Shown: positions 1 through 8,418 of the stretch, piece by piece
How the letters are laid out: every line of letters starts with the position of its first letter
Numbering within the stretch: the first letter of the stretch is position 1
Assembly: GCA_964387945.1 (NCBI GenBank)
Contig: CAYLYX010000005.1
Location: 213,432-277,431 of the forward strand
Direction: 5' to 3'
Source: Parvicella sp964387945
GTDB lineage: Bacteria; Bacteroidota; Bacteroidia; Flavobacteriales_D; Parvicellaceae
DNA: 64,000 nt
Program-made: the position numbers and the translations under genes
Notes under the pieces: generated by a model
Databases searched by the model: none
What the model was told of the DNA's origin: nothing
The model's input: only the letters and a program-made list of their open reading frames with translations

Positions 1-339
1 TACTTGATTCTCCGACTTCGATACACCATCATTTTCGATCTGTTCGTCAACGATAAATTCAACATCATTCGTCACTTCATCTTCATTAGTTTCATCTACC
101 AACGCGCTGATGTATTGTCCGTTTAACTGACTACCGTCTTCACTTGTCTCTGAGACAAAATAGTACGTAGATGCCCCGGACACCAAGAGCAGGCCCACAG
201 CAACTTTTACTTTGTGGAAAACGATCAGATTTTGAAAAAACAACTTCCAGCCGAGCATCTTTTTAACGCCAGCCGAAGGAGCCACTTGCATCTCCTGCAA
301 GTTATCCTTGATCATTCTATCAAATAATTCGTTGTTCAT
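1..339 (-). CDS. membrane partner of the ECF sigma factor, 3' end outside window
   Basis: This reading frame runs off the window edge, so only the first 113 residues are visible. A short cytoplasmic segment (MNNELFDRMIKDNLQEM) precedes a single hydrophobic stretch at about residues 47-61 (VAVGLLLVSGASTYYF) and a Glu/Asp-rich part outside the membrane. The ATG lies 10 bases after the stop of the sigma-factor gene, so the two are almost certainly co-transcribed. In Bacteroidota the gene directly behind an ECF sigma factor often encodes a single-pass anti-sigma factor or sensor, which fits this topology. No recognisable FecR or ZAS motif is visible in the available part, so the anti-sigma role is inferred from position only. 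Confidence 0.7.
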   Translation of the reverse strand, partial: MNNELFDRMIKDNLQEMQVAPSAGVKKMLGWKLFFQNLIVFHKVKVAVGLLLVSGASTYYFVSETSEDGSQLNGQYISALVDETNEDEVTNDVEFIVDEQIENDGVSKSENQV

Positions 340-348
340 TCTAAGTTG

Positions 349-963
349 TTATTCGTTAATTCCTAAATATGATTTTAAATATTTTCTTGCCTTGCTTAAT
401 TGCGACTTGGACGTATTCTCGGAAACTTCTAAAATATCAGCTATTTCCTTGTGTGAATATCCCTCCATCACGTATAAGTTAAAAACGGCTCGATAGCCCG
501 GAGGCAATTCTTGCACAGCGTTTAAAATACGCTGTTTTTTTTCATCATCATCATTGTCTTCCTCTATCGAATGTGCATCCGGATCAGCAATTCTCATCTC
601 TGTCACATCTTCCGTGTAATTATGTTTTTTATTCTTCCGATTCAATGACAAAGCAGAGTTGATCACAATGGTCTTGATCCAAGCTGTAAGCGATCCTTCT
701 CTTCTCCCCTCAAAATCCTTTATTCGTCTAAAAATATTGACAAACGCATCTTGCAAGGCATCTTCTGCTTCCGAACGATTTTCACAATAACGCATAGCAA
801 TAGCCAGCATAGCCCCACAATACTGGTTGTAAAGCTGACTTTGTGCTTTCCTTTTACCTTTTTGACATCCTTCTATCAAATCCTCTTCACTCATGGATTT
901 GGACTTTTTGATGAACTCGGAGGTGGCAGGAGCTTGCACTCGTATAGTAGCGCTTGCATGCAT
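349..963 (-). CDS. ECF-type RNA polymerase sigma factor (sigma-70 family)
   Basis: Sigma-70 region 2 is seen around RSEAEDALQDAFVNIFRRI, the core-binding and -10 recognition part. Region 4 follows near the C terminus (LPPGYRAVFNLYVMEGYSHK, then the recognition helix SENTSKSQLSKARKYL). There is no region 1.1 or 3, as in group 4 (ECF) factors. An acidic linker (EEDNDDDEKK) joins the two regions. Three starts are possible: GTG at 984, ATG at 963, and ATG at 894, which gives MSEEDLIEGC, the usual N terminus in this family. A -7-like element at 989-996 on the minus strand would give a leader of about 20 nt for the 963 start. The next gene is a membrane protein 10 bases downstream, probably its regulator. 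Confidence 0.93.
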   Translation of the reverse strand: MHASATIRVQAPATSEFIKKSKSMSEEDLIEGCQKGKRKAQSQLYNQYCGAMLAIAMRYCENRSEAEDALQDAFVNIFRRIKDFEGRREGSLTAWIKTIVINSALSLNRKNKKHNYTEDVTEMRIADPDAHSIEEDNDDDEKKQRILNAVQELPPGYRAVFNLYVMEGYSHKEIADILEVSENTSKSQLSKARKYLKSYLGINE

Positions 964-988
964 TATTTTCTCTTCCGTTTTCACCTTA

Positions 989-996
989 TAAACTTA
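989..996 (-). promoter_or_regulatory. -7 element of the sigma-factor operon
   Basis: On the minus strand the sequence reads TAagTTTA, one mismatch from the Bacteroidota -7 consensus TAnnTTTG. No clear -33 TTG is seen 19 bp upstream, so this is a weak call. Confidence 0.3.
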
Positions 997-1125
997 CAAA
1001 AAAATTAATAGTTGCCTTAATGCGAACTCTTTACTCCATTTTATCCTATAGACGAAGAAAATAGAATTAAGTTTAAAAATATTCCATCTTTTTAGTAACT
1101 TTCCAGTTCAAAACACACAATACAC

Positions 1126-1824
1126 ATGCGAAAACTTTGGCTCGTACTCCCTCTTGCAGGACTTCTTTTCTCTGGTTGCACTAAGAAAATTGAAGATTTA
1201 GAAGGTAATAATGTTCCTTTTAGTGAAACTTCGGTAACCATCACCGAGACAATTTCAATGAACATTCCAAATTCTGCCTTTAACTGGGGTGGTTTTTTGA
1301 ATTGTACTTCGCTTCCGTTTGGCGCTACTTCTGATTACGATGCGTTTATTCCCACTCAAAACCCGAACCCTTATGCGCACTTGGTAGATGATATTCAGGC
1401 GCTTCAGATCAAAATGGAATTAACCAATATTCCCAATTGTGATTTTGACATGCTGCAGTCGGTTGAAGTGTATTTGGTAGATTTGGTAGATACCTGTGGA
1501 AATGTGATCAACGATGCTTCGCAACTCGTTTTTGAGGACGATGGTGTTGTTTATAAAGGTAATTGTAGCACTACAGCCACCGAGCCCGGACCTTATCACA
1601 ATGCGGTACTTTTGGGTACGTATGATAATTTCTATGATGGAATGGGTGATATTCTTTACCTCAATCCCAATCCGAATGCGAGACTAGATCAGTTTATTCA
1701 CGCGCAAAATTTTCAGACATATACGGCATTGGTTTTTGACAAAGCCTTTACTGAAAACTCTGCCAACATCAAGACAACAATGGATCTTAAAGCCAAGTTG
1801 ATCAACCAGCCAGATGGCGAATAA
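1126..1824 (+). CDS. predicted lipoprotein of unknown function
   Basis: The 232-residue product begins with a lipoprotein signal: two basic residues, a hydrophobic core and the lipobox LFSGC with Cys at residue 18. It is therefore expected to be acylated and envelope-anchored. The remainder is rich in Asn, Asp and aromatic residues and looks like a beta-rich domain. I do not recognise the family. A possible -7 element (TAacTTTc, 1096-1103) lies about 20 bp before the start. The stop codon directly abuts the stop codon of the converging Smr-domain gene with no base between them. Confidence 0.75.
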   Translation: MRKLWLVLPLAGLLFSGCTKKIEDLEGNNVPFSETSVTITETISMNIPNSAFNWGGFLNCTSLPFGATSDYDAFIPTQNPNPYAHLVDDIQALQIKMELTNIPNCDFDMLQSVEVYLVDLVDTCGNVINDASQLVFEDDGVVYKGNCSTTATEPGPYHNAVLLGTYDNFYDGMGDILYLNPNPNARLDQFIHAQNFQTYTALVFDKAFTENSANIKTTMDLKAKLINQPDGE

Positions 1825-2385
1825 TTAGTGGATTAAGATTTCCGTAGCTCCATAGCCGTACTTTCTGTAGGAGGCATCATGAAACTCGAAATTAGGGTAA
1901 TTAGACAATAACTCTGTTCGGATTGCTGTGCGCAAGGTGCCCTCTCCCACTCCGTGAATAATGACTAGTTTCTTTACTTTTCTTCGAATCGCAATGTTTA
2001 ACTGTCGGTTGAAGTTGGCCATTTGTACCGACAGGATTTCACTGTTAGACATGCCGTGATGACTGTCAATCAATTCCTCAATGTGCAAATCCACCTCCAT
2101 TTCATCTTTGACATAAGAAACCAATCCCTTTGTCTTTTTTTCGAACTCTTCTAACCGTTGGTATTTTCGCTCTGAGTCCACCTTCTCCTGAACCGACTCA
2201 ACATACTCCAAACCATCCAAACGATAGTCTTTTTCTGACTTGGAAGGTACTAATTCAGAGATCAGATGTTTCTCATCAAAACCCTCTTCATTCTCTACCA
2301 TGGCATAGCCTCCGGAAAGAATTTCCACAACAACTCCTCCTCCAACATCATTCAAAAAAGTAACTTTGTCTCCGACTTTTATCAT
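1825..2385 (-). CDS. Smr-domain protein (DUF2027-like)
   Basis: The C-terminal half carries the Smr domain found at the end of MutS2: DLHIEEL at about residues 99-105 and the HGVGEGTLR loop at about 144-152, which is the TGxG-like nucleic-acid-binding motif. The N-terminal 45 residues (IKVGDKVTFLNDVGGGVV) form a small SH3/Tudor-like barrel typical of Bacteroidota DUF2027 proteins. At 186 residues it is shorter than most members because the linker between the domains is reduced. Family knowledge suggests nucleic-acid binding or endonuclease activity, but the cellular role is unknown. It converges on the lipoprotein gene with zero-base spacing. Confidence 0.85.
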   Translation of the reverse strand: MIKVGDKVTFLNDVGGGVVVEILSGGYAMVENEEGFDEKHLISELVPSKSEKDYRLDGLEYVESVQEKVDSERKYQRLEEFEKKTKGLVSYVKDEMEVDLHIEELIDSHHGMSNSEILSVQMANFNRQLNIAIRRKVKKLVIIHGVGEGTLRTAIRTELLSNYPNFEFHDASYRKYGYGATEILIH

Positions 2386-2517
2386 TATATTAGTTTTGTC
2401 AAGCTAGATTTTGGTTCAAAAATTGCAATAGCATTCCATATTTAGTTTTTTTAACAAGTAACTTTACACAAAGGCGGTGTTATTCACCTATCTTTAAAGT
2501 TTATAAAACGATTGCGC

Positions 2518-4599
2518 ATGAACATTTCATTCAAATATAGCATTTCTCTAATTGCCCTGTTAATTTTTGGACAACTCTCCTTTGGTCAAACGAGTGACGA
2601 AGAGAGATTACAAACTACTTTAAAAATACCACAGCTTTTGGCAAACATCGACTTGATGTATGTAGAAGAAGTAGATAAAACCAAACTAGAGACCGACTTG
2701 GTTTCTGGACTTTATAATGGTATTCGCCCCTTCTCTATTTATCAGGACACTAAAGTTATCAAGGCCATATATCCAGATTACCAACCTAATTATGAGAGCT
2801 TGGGTATTTCTTTTCGCTTCAAGGGCGACTCACTTAATGTAAAAGAAGTGTTTAAAGGAAGTGGTGCTGAGAAAGCAGGTATTCAAAAAGGAGATATGAT
2901 TTACCAGGTTGGTGATCATGACTTCAAAAGTGACTATTACTACTGCGAAGTATATCCTAAGTTGATTGGAGCAGCAAATTCTGAAGTAGCCATCAAATAT
3001 TCACGAGATGGAGAATTGAAGACCACCACCATTACACGTTCTAGCATTGATGGAAAAGGAATTGTCATTTTTGGGAACAACGACTTAAAAGGTTCAATTA
3101 ATACGTATTCAAAAGCACTTCCTTTCTTCGATGAGGTTTATGCCGATTCTGTGACCAATGGCTTGATCACGGAGTACGGTATCCGCTACATGCTAGAGCA
3201 GTTAGATCCACATTCGAGCTACATTTCATTAGAAGATCTTCATGATATGGAGGCTCCACTTAAAGGTTCTTTTACAGGAGTTGGTGTTCGCTTTCAGATT
3301 AACAAAGATACAATCGTAGTTGCAGAGCCTATTCCAGGAGGACCTAGTGAAAAAGTGGGAATTATGGCTGGAGATAAATTCATTTACATCGATGATGAAT
3401 TGGTAGCCGGAACTGGGATTAAAAATAGTGGCGTTCGATCTAGACTGTTGGGAGAGAAAGGAACAGAGGTGAAAGTAAAAATGAAACGAAAAGGCGTAAA
3501 TGAATTGTTGTCTTTTACCATTAAGAGAGACAAAATTCCGATTTACAGTATGGACGCCTCGTATATGGCTGCACCTGGCATTGGTTATGTAAAACTCAAC
3601 AACTTCTCAGCTACTTCTGTTGATGAGATTAGAGGTGCTATCAATGACCTGAAAAGGGATGGTATGAAAGACCTTATTCTCGATCTACAAGGCAATGGAG
3701 GAGGTTATTTGATGACTGCTGTAAACCTTGCGGATGAATTGCTGGACGGAACGAAGACAGTAGTTTATACCGAAGGAAGAGCTTATCCTAAAAAGCTTTA
3801 CAACACCCGTTACAAAGGTCTAATGGAAGAAGGTAGAGTTGTGATTCTTGTTGATCAAAACAGTGCATCAGCATCTGAGATTGTTTCTGGAGCCGTTCAG
3901 GATTGGGATAGAGGACTAATCGTAGGAAGAAGAACATTCTCTAAAGGTTTGGTTCAAAAACCAGTTTCATTGCCCGATGGTACTACCGTTAGAATAACAA
4001 CTTCAAGATACTACACACCAAGTGGAAGATGTATTCAGAAACCCTATGATGATGGATCAATAGAATACCGCAAAGAGAAGTACGGACGATATGAAACCGG
4101 AGAGTTATTTCACAAAGACAGTATTAAAGTAAACGTGGATGATATTCACTACACTATGGTAAAAAACAGACCTGTTTATGGCGGTGAAGGAATTATTCCA
4201 GATGTTTTTGTACCGCTAGATACGAATGGCACGAGTGACTACTTCTCTGAATTGCTTCGTAATGGTATTTTTAGTGGATTTACCTTAAACTATGTGAATG
4301 ACAATCGTGAAAAGTTGCAGGACAAGTACCCTACTTTTGATAAGTACAAGGAAGACTTTAAAGCAGATAAAGTGGTGAAGAGTTTGATTAGCTACGGAGA
4401 GAAAGAAGGTGTGGAGTATGATGATGAAAGTTACAAGAAAGCGGAAGCAGCTATCCTTACAAGATTAAAAGCCAACATTGCTCAGAACCTTTACGACAGA
4501 ACGAAGTTCTATGAAATTATCAACGATCTGAATTCAGAACTTCAAGTTGCTATTGATATTCTAAAAAGTGGTGATGAATTTGATCAAATCAAGCAATAA
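2518..4599 (+). CDS. S41 family C-terminal processing peptidase with two PDZ domains
   Basis: A signal peptide (FKYSISLIALLIFGQLSFG) exports this 693-residue serine protease. Two PDZ-like domains are visible, near residues 90-145 and 245-310. The S41 catalytic fold follows. NSASASEI supplies the nucleophile Ser451, and the Lys-Gln pair lies in TFSKGLVQ (Lys476, Gln480). The 25-residue Ser-Lys spacing matches CtpB/Prc. The substrate-binding strand LILDLQGNGGGY is also present. A longer frame could start at TTG 2512, but the ATG two codons later is preferred. The family trims C termini of envelope proteins. Most CtpA-type enzymes have one PDZ domain, so the tandem pair is a variant seen in Bacteroidota. 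Confidence 0.93.
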   Translation: MNISFKYSISLIALLIFGQLSFGQTSDEERLQTTLKIPQLLANIDLMYVEEVDKTKLETDLVSGLYNGIRPFSIYQDTKVIKAIYPDYQPNYESLGISFRFKGDSLNVKEVFKGSGAEKAGIQKGDMIYQVGDHDFKSDYYYCEVYPKLIGAANSEVAIKYSRDGELKTTTITRSSIDGKGIVIFGNNDLKGSINTYSKALPFFDEVYADSVTNGLITEYGIRYMLEQLDPHSSYISLEDLHDMEAPLKGSFTGVGVRFQINKDTIVVAEPIPGGPSEKVGIMAGDKFIYIDDELVAGTGIKNSGVRSRLLGEKGTEVKVKMKRKGVNELLSFTIKRDKIPIYSMDASYMAAPGIGYVKLNNFSATSVDEIRGAINDLKRDGMKDLILDLQGNGGGYLMTAVNLADELLDGTKTVVYTEGRAYPKKLYNTRYKGLMEEGRVVILVDQNSASASEIVSGAVQDWDRGLIVGRRTFSKGLVQKPVSLPDGTTVRITTSRYYTPSGRCIQKPYDDGSIEYRKEKYGRYETGELFHKDSIKVNVDDIHYTMVKNRPVYGGEGIIPDVFVPLDTNGTSDYFSELLRNGIFSGFTLNYVNDNREKLQDKYPTFDKYKEDFKADKVVKSLISYGEKEGVEYDDESYKKAEAAILTRLKANIAQNLYDRTKFYEIINDLNSELQVAIDILKSGDEFDQIKQ

Positions 4600-4665
4600 T
4601 AAGGAGTTCCAAACGTTCTGAAAAATAAAGTGAATCAGCTTAGTGTTCGTAACAATTAATTGATT

Positions 4666-4673
4666 TACCTTTG
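4666..4673 (+). promoter_or_regulatory. -7 element upstream of a terminator hairpin
   Basis: TAccTTTG is a perfect -7 match. A one-mismatch -33 (TTc, 4646-4648) lies 17 bp upstream. Initiation near 4680 would give a transcript that meets the hairpin at 4728-4757 before reaching rpsP. Confidence 0.45.
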
Positions 4674-4727
4674 CAAAAAATTATTATCATTTTACTTGCT
4701 TTTAAAATTGATAATTAACTCTTGTCG

Positions 4728-4757
4728 AAAGTCCTGATTTTTTTCAGGACTTTTTTT
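4728..4757 (+). terminator. rho-independent terminator between the protease and rpsP
   Basis: A perfect 10-bp stem (AAAGTCCTGA with TCAGGACTTT, loop of six T) is followed by a T tract. It ends the protease transcript and any short transcript from the promoter at 4666. Confidence 0.85.
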
Positions 4758-4785
4758 GTTATTTCCAAAAAAAGATAGACATTTG
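4756..4785 (+). promoter_or_regulatory. rpsP promoter
   Basis: TTG at 4756-4758, exactly 19 bp, then GAcaTTTG at 4778-4785: a near-consensus Bacteroidota promoter directly behind the terminator. The leader to the rpsP ATG would be about 70 nt. Confidence 0.55.
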
Positions 4786-4859
4786 CAGCCCTTAAGTGAA
4801 ATGAAGGTCATTTTCACTTATTAAACAGGGTTTAGGACCCTTTTAAAACTAATAACAAA

Positions 4860-5456
4860 ATGGCAACAAAATTAAGATTGCAAAGACACGGTAAAAAAGG
4901 AAGACCTTTTTACCACATCGTAGCTGCTGACGAAAGAGCTAAAAGAGACGGTAGGTTTATCGAGAAATTAGGAACGTATAACCCTAATACTAATCCTGCG
5001 ACTATCGACCTTGACTTTGACAGAGCATTGTACTGGGTGGGTGTAGGAGCTCAACCAACGGATACATGTAGAGCGATTCTTTCGTACAAAGGTGTGATGT
5101 TTAAAAATCACTTGAACAGAGGAGTTGTTAAAGGAGCTTTATCGCAAGAAGATGCTGACAAGAAATTCGAAGCATGGCTGGCAGAGAAAGATGCTAAAAT
5201 CCAAGCTAAGGTAGAAGGACTAGACAAGGCAGAGGCTGAAAAATTAGCTGAAAGATTAGCTGCTGAAAAGAAGCAAAATCAAGAGAGAGCAAAAGCATTG
5301 GCTGCTGCAATGGCACCGCCTGTAGAAGAGACAGCAGAAGAAACTGAGGAAGTTTCAGTAGAAGCTGCTTCAGAAGAGACAACAGAGGCAACTACTGAGC
5401 CTGCTGCAGAGACTACTGAGGCACCAGCTGCTGAAGGAGCTGAAGAACAAGAATAA
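4860..5456 (+). CDS. rpsP: 30S ribosomal protein S16 with long acidic tail
   Basis: Residues 1-80 are the S16 fold. RLQRHGKKGRPFYHIVAADE and DGRFIEKLGTYNP are the family signatures for binding 16S rRNA in the 30S body. The remaining 118 residues are a Lys/Glu/Ala helix followed by a Glu/Thr/Ala-rich tail, a known Bacteroidota extension that makes the protein about twice the usual 80-90 residues. The gene has its own promoter and is followed directly by a strong terminator. It stands alone, without the rimM or trmD neighbours common in other bacteria. The start is the only ATG that fits the family N terminus MATKLRLQRHGKKG. Confidence 0.97.
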   Translation: MATKLRLQRHGKKGRPFYHIVAADERAKRDGRFIEKLGTYNPNTNPATIDLDFDRALYWVGVGAQPTDTCRAILSYKGVMFKNHLNRGVVKGALSQEDADKKFEAWLAEKDAKIQAKVEGLDKAEAEKLAERLAAEKKQNQERAKALAAAMAPPVEETAEETEEVSVEAASEETTEATTEPAAETTEAPAAEGAEEQE

Positions 5457-5476
5457 ATACGGTTCATACCGATACG

Positions 5477-5514
5477 AAAAGCCGTTCATCATAAAATGAG
5501 CGGCTTTTTTTGTT
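5477..5514 (+). terminator. rpsP terminator
   Basis: The stem AAAAGCCGTTCAT pairs with ATGAGCGGCTTTT (one G-T wobble), has a six-base loop and runs into a T tract. Confidence 0.9.
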
Positions 5515-5582
5515 TTTAACATTTCACAATTAGATTTTCCAAACAGAATGCGTCATATTTGTTGTTCACAAAAAAGAATAAC

Positions 5583-7133
5583 ATGAGAATTACACTAACT
5601 TTATTTTCAACTTTATTGCTAACCACTGTTATTTCAGCTCAATGTCTAGTCGCAGACTATAGCTTCTCTGGAAATGCAAATGACGATAGCGGAAATGGCT
5701 ATGATGCAACCGTAAATGGTGCAACGTTAACAACAGATCGATTCGGGAATCCAAATTCAGCTTATGAGTTTGATGGAATTAATGATTTTATTGATACGGA
5801 AACAACCTTTGATTATCAAGAAAGAACAATTTCGCTGTGGGTCATGGCTTATGACACATTAACGGATCGTGTAGTAATCTCTCAAGATGCCAACACACTG
5901 AATTATGGTAGGTTTTCTATCGCCTTTAACAATGGCGGTGGTATAGTAGGTGCGGCTGGTGGAGAAGCTCCTCAACAAATATACAATCAACCTAATTTAA
6001 ATGAATGGTACCATATTGTTTTGGTTAGAAACTCAACAACAACTAAGACCTATGTCAATGGCAACCTTACTCAAACTGGAGTATCAGGAACTCTTGGCAG
6101 TTCTTTTGACCCAAATCCAGAGACAGTAATTGGTGTACACAGAGATGAATCACAGCGGTTCTTTAGCGGCAAGATTGATGATGTGAAAATATTTGATTGT
6201 GAATTGAGTACTACAGAAATTGATTCATTGTACAATATACAAGCAGATCAAGAACCTTGTATACTCGCAGACTACAGCTTCTCTGGAAATGCAAATGACG
6301 ATAGCGGAAATGGCTATGATGCAACCGTAAATGGTGCAACGTTAACAACAGATCGATTCGGGAATCCAAATTCAGCTTATGAGTTTGATGGAATTAATGA
6401 TTTTATTGATACGGAAACAACCTTTGATTATCAAGAAAGAACAATTTCGCTGTGGGTCATGGCTTATGACACATTAACGGATCGTGTAGTAATCTCTCAA
6501 GATGCCAACACACTGAATTATGGTAGGTTTTCTATCGCCTTTAACAATGGCGGTGGTATAGTAGGTGCGGCTGGTGGAGAAGCTCCTCAACAAATATACA
6601 ATCAACCTAATTTAAATGAATGGTACCATATTGTTTTGGTTAGAAACTCAACAACAACTAAGACTTATGTCAATGGTAACCTTACTCAAACTGGAGTATC
6701 AGGAACTCTTGGCAGTTCTTTTGCCCCAAATCCGGAGACAGTGATTGGTGTACACAGAGATGAATCACAGCGGTTCTTTAGTGGCAAGATTGATGATGTG
6801 AAAATATTTGATTGTGAATTGAGTGCTACGGAAGTTGATTCGCTTTACGGAGACTATGATATCTACTTAGGTTCAGAAATTCAAAATTCTTCTCCTTTCA
6901 AAGTATACCCTAATCCAATGAGTGATTTTACAACTATTTCTTACAACGGATCAATTCAATCCTCTTATGACATTACCCTATTTGATCAACAAGGTCGAAT
7001 TGTAAAAAAAATAGATCATATTCATGAAAATCAAATTACCATTAGTAATGAGGGATTGTCAAGCGGTGTTTACTACGTCCAACTATCTGTTAAAGGAGAA
7101 ACACCATCGGTTTCAAAACTTATTGTGGAGTAA
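5583..7133 (+). CDS. secreted protein with two near-identical LamG domains and T9SS type A sorting domain
   Basis: A signal peptide (ITLTLFSTLLLTTVISAQ) is followed by two concanavalin A/LamG-3 domains of about 205 residues each. Each begins LVADYSFSGNANDDSGNGYD or a close variant and contains the FDGINDFIDTETTF strand and the VIGVHRDESQRFFSGKIDDV end typical of LamG-like jelly rolls, which usually bind carbohydrate or calcium. The last 75 residues are a type A T9SS sorting domain (VYPNPMSDFTTISYN ... GLSSGVYYVQL), so the mature protein should reach the cell surface or medium. The TTG at 5559 is not the start, because ATG 5583 opens the signal peptide. A CAtaTTTG element at 5554-5561 could be the -7 box. 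The two repeats are almost identical in DNA. Confidence 0.9.
   Translation: MRITLTLFSTLLLTTVISAQCLVADYSFSGNANDDSGNGYDATVNGATLTTDRFGNPNSAYEFDGINDFIDTETTFDYQERTISLWVMAYDTLTDRVVISQDANTLNYGRFSIAFNNGGGIVGAAGGEAPQQIYNQPNLNEWYHIVLVRNSTTTKTYVNGNLTQTGVSGTLGSSFDPNPETVIGVHRDESQRFFSGKIDDVKIFDCELSTTEIDSLYNIQADQEPCILADYSFSGNANDDSGNGYDATVNGATLTTDRFGNPNSAYEFDGINDFIDTETTFDYQERTISLWVMAYDTLTDRVVISQDANTLNYGRFSIAFNNGGGIVGAAGGEAPQQIYNQPNLNEWYHIVLVRNSTTTKTYVNGNLTQTGVSGTLGSSFAPNPETVIGVHRDESQRFFSGKIDDVKIFDCELSATEVDSLYGDYDIYLGSEIQNSSPFKVYPNPMSDFTTISYNGSIQSSYDITLFDQQGRIVKKIDHIHENQITISNEGLSSGVYYVQLSVKGETPSVSKLIVE
5651..6844 (+). repeat. tandem direct repeat, 615-bp period, encoding the two LamG domains
   Basis: Copy 1 starts at 5651 and copy 2 at 6266. 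The first roughly 390 bases after position 5661 are identical between copies. About twelve substitutions, most of them silent, are concentrated in the last roughly 180 bases. The difference gradient suggests a recent partial gene conversion or a recent duplication with an older junction. Confidence 0.92.
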
Positions 7134-7152
7134 GTCATTCTATTATTTATTT

Positions 7153-7182
7153 AAGCCTCTCCAAACTTGGAGGGGCTTTTTT
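7153..7182 (+). terminator. terminator of the LamG gene
   Basis: AAGCCTCTCC pairs with GGAGGGGCTT (one wobble), with a short AAACTT loop, followed by TTTTT. Confidence 0.85.
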
Positions 7183-7273
7183 ATATTCGTGAATAACAAA
7201 CGGATTGTGAAACGAGGATATCTAGTTGTTCATACAATCAGTTAAACTTGTAACTTTATAAAAAATTAGTCCT

Positions 7274-8314
7274 TTGCGTTCAATTCTACTCCTTATAGTA
7301 AGTTGTTTTCCTCATTTCTGCCTGAGCCAGTCTGATAGTGCCTTCAAAATCGCTTTTGGGTCTTGTGGTCATCAAAATCACTACCTTCCTATTTTTAACA
7401 ACATTGTGAATCAGCAACCTGATCTATTCATCTTTCTTGGAGACAACATTTATGGTGACACCAAAAATATGGACACGCTCAAAGCAAAGTACAATCGATT
7501 GGGTAAGAAACCTTCTTTTAAAAACCTGAAGGAAAATGTGGATATCATCGCCACCTGGGACGATCATGACTATGGTTGGAACGATGCCGGCAAGCACTAC
7601 CCCTACAAAGAGGAGTCGAAATCACTGTTTATGGAATTCTTTGACGAACCAAAAGATAGTGAACGAAGAGATCATGAAGGGATCTACCATTCTTATTATT
7701 ATAATCACAACGGCAAAACCATTCAAGTCATTCTCCTGGATGTAAGAACCTTTAGAGATGATTTAAAACCATACAAAGGAGAGTTCAATCATGATCAGCG
7801 CTACTTTTATGATTTGTACTATGCACCTCATAAAGAGAACAGTAACGCTTCTCTTTTGGGAAAAGCGCAATGGGAATGGTTAGAACGAGAACTTAAAAGA
7901 CCAGCAGATGTTCGGATCATTGGTTCTGGAACTCAGTTTGGGATTGAGTTTAACGGTTATGAAGCTTGGGCCAACTTTCCAGACGAACAATTGAAAATGT
8001 TGAGTTTGATCAAAAAAACAAAAGCAAATGGCGTGCTCTTCATTTCGGGAGATGTGCATTATGCTGAGATCTCTAAAATGGATGTAAAAGGAGTCTACCC
8101 TATTCATGACATCACTTCCTCTGGGTTGTCTTCTACCTGGCATTTTGCCACACCTAATATCTACCGCGTTGAAGGTCCCATAATGGAAAATCATTTTGGT
8201 TTGTTGACAATTGATCTAAATGCAGCAGAACCTTCCGTAAAAGCAGAAATCTGGGACATTGACGACAATCAACGAATTGAATACACCATCCTACTATCGG
8301 AATTGCAATTTTAG
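7274..8314 (+). CDS. PhoD-like metallophosphatase (alkaline phosphatase D family), secreted
   Basis: A signal peptide (RSILLLIVSCFPHFCLS) precedes a PhoD-type calcineurin-like domain. Metal-site motifs are FGSCG at 28-32, FLGDNIYGD at 54-62, TWDDHDYGWND at 94-104 and SGDVHYAE at 258-265. Family members hydrolyse phosphomono- or diesters outside the cytoplasm using Fe/Ca or similar metals. The reading frame has no ATG before the signal peptide. The only suitable initiator is TTG at 7274, and an in-frame stop lies 15 bases upstream. A TTG (7226-7228) and TAacTTTa (7251-7258) pair fits a promoter giving a very short leader. There is no sorting domain, so it is probably periplasmic. Confidence 0.88.
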   Translation: MRSILLLIVSCFPHFCLSQSDSAFKIAFGSCGHQNHYLPIFNNIVNQQPDLFIFLGDNIYGDTKNMDTLKAKYNRLGKKPSFKNLKENVDIIATWDDHDYGWNDAGKHYPYKEESKSLFMEFFDEPKDSERRDHEGIYHSYYYNHNGKTIQVILLDVRTFRDDLKPYKGEFNHDQRYFYDLYYAPHKENSNASLLGKAQWEWLERELKRPADVRIIGSGTQFGIEFNGYEAWANFPDEQLKMLSLIKKTKANGVLFISGDVHYAEISKMDVKGVYPIHDITSSGLSSTWHFATPNIYRVEGPIMENHFGLLTIDLNAAEPSVKAEIWDIDDNQRIEYTILLSELQF

Positions 8315-8418
8315 GAATCCAAGAAACTATACTGGAATATCCTATAAAGTTCGTCTCAATGACGAAATCGCAGACAACCCTCTAGTGTATTTTTAGTTCT
8401 TATGATAAACCTATTTCT

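Noticed and set aside
5206..5467. Two minus-strand frames opposite rpsP
   Set aside because: They are shadows of the repetitive Glu/Ala/Thr tail of S16 (Leu- or Ser/Ala-rich translations) without promoter.
5651..6844. Insertion sequence or transposon suggested by the long direct repeat
   Set aside because: Both copies are in frame within one secreted protein. There is no transposase or terminal inverted repeat.
7024..7245. A 73-residue frame overlapping the end of the LamG gene
   Set aside because: It crosses the sorting domain and the terminator at 7153-7182, has no independent promoter, and its composition is that of an out-of-frame shadow.
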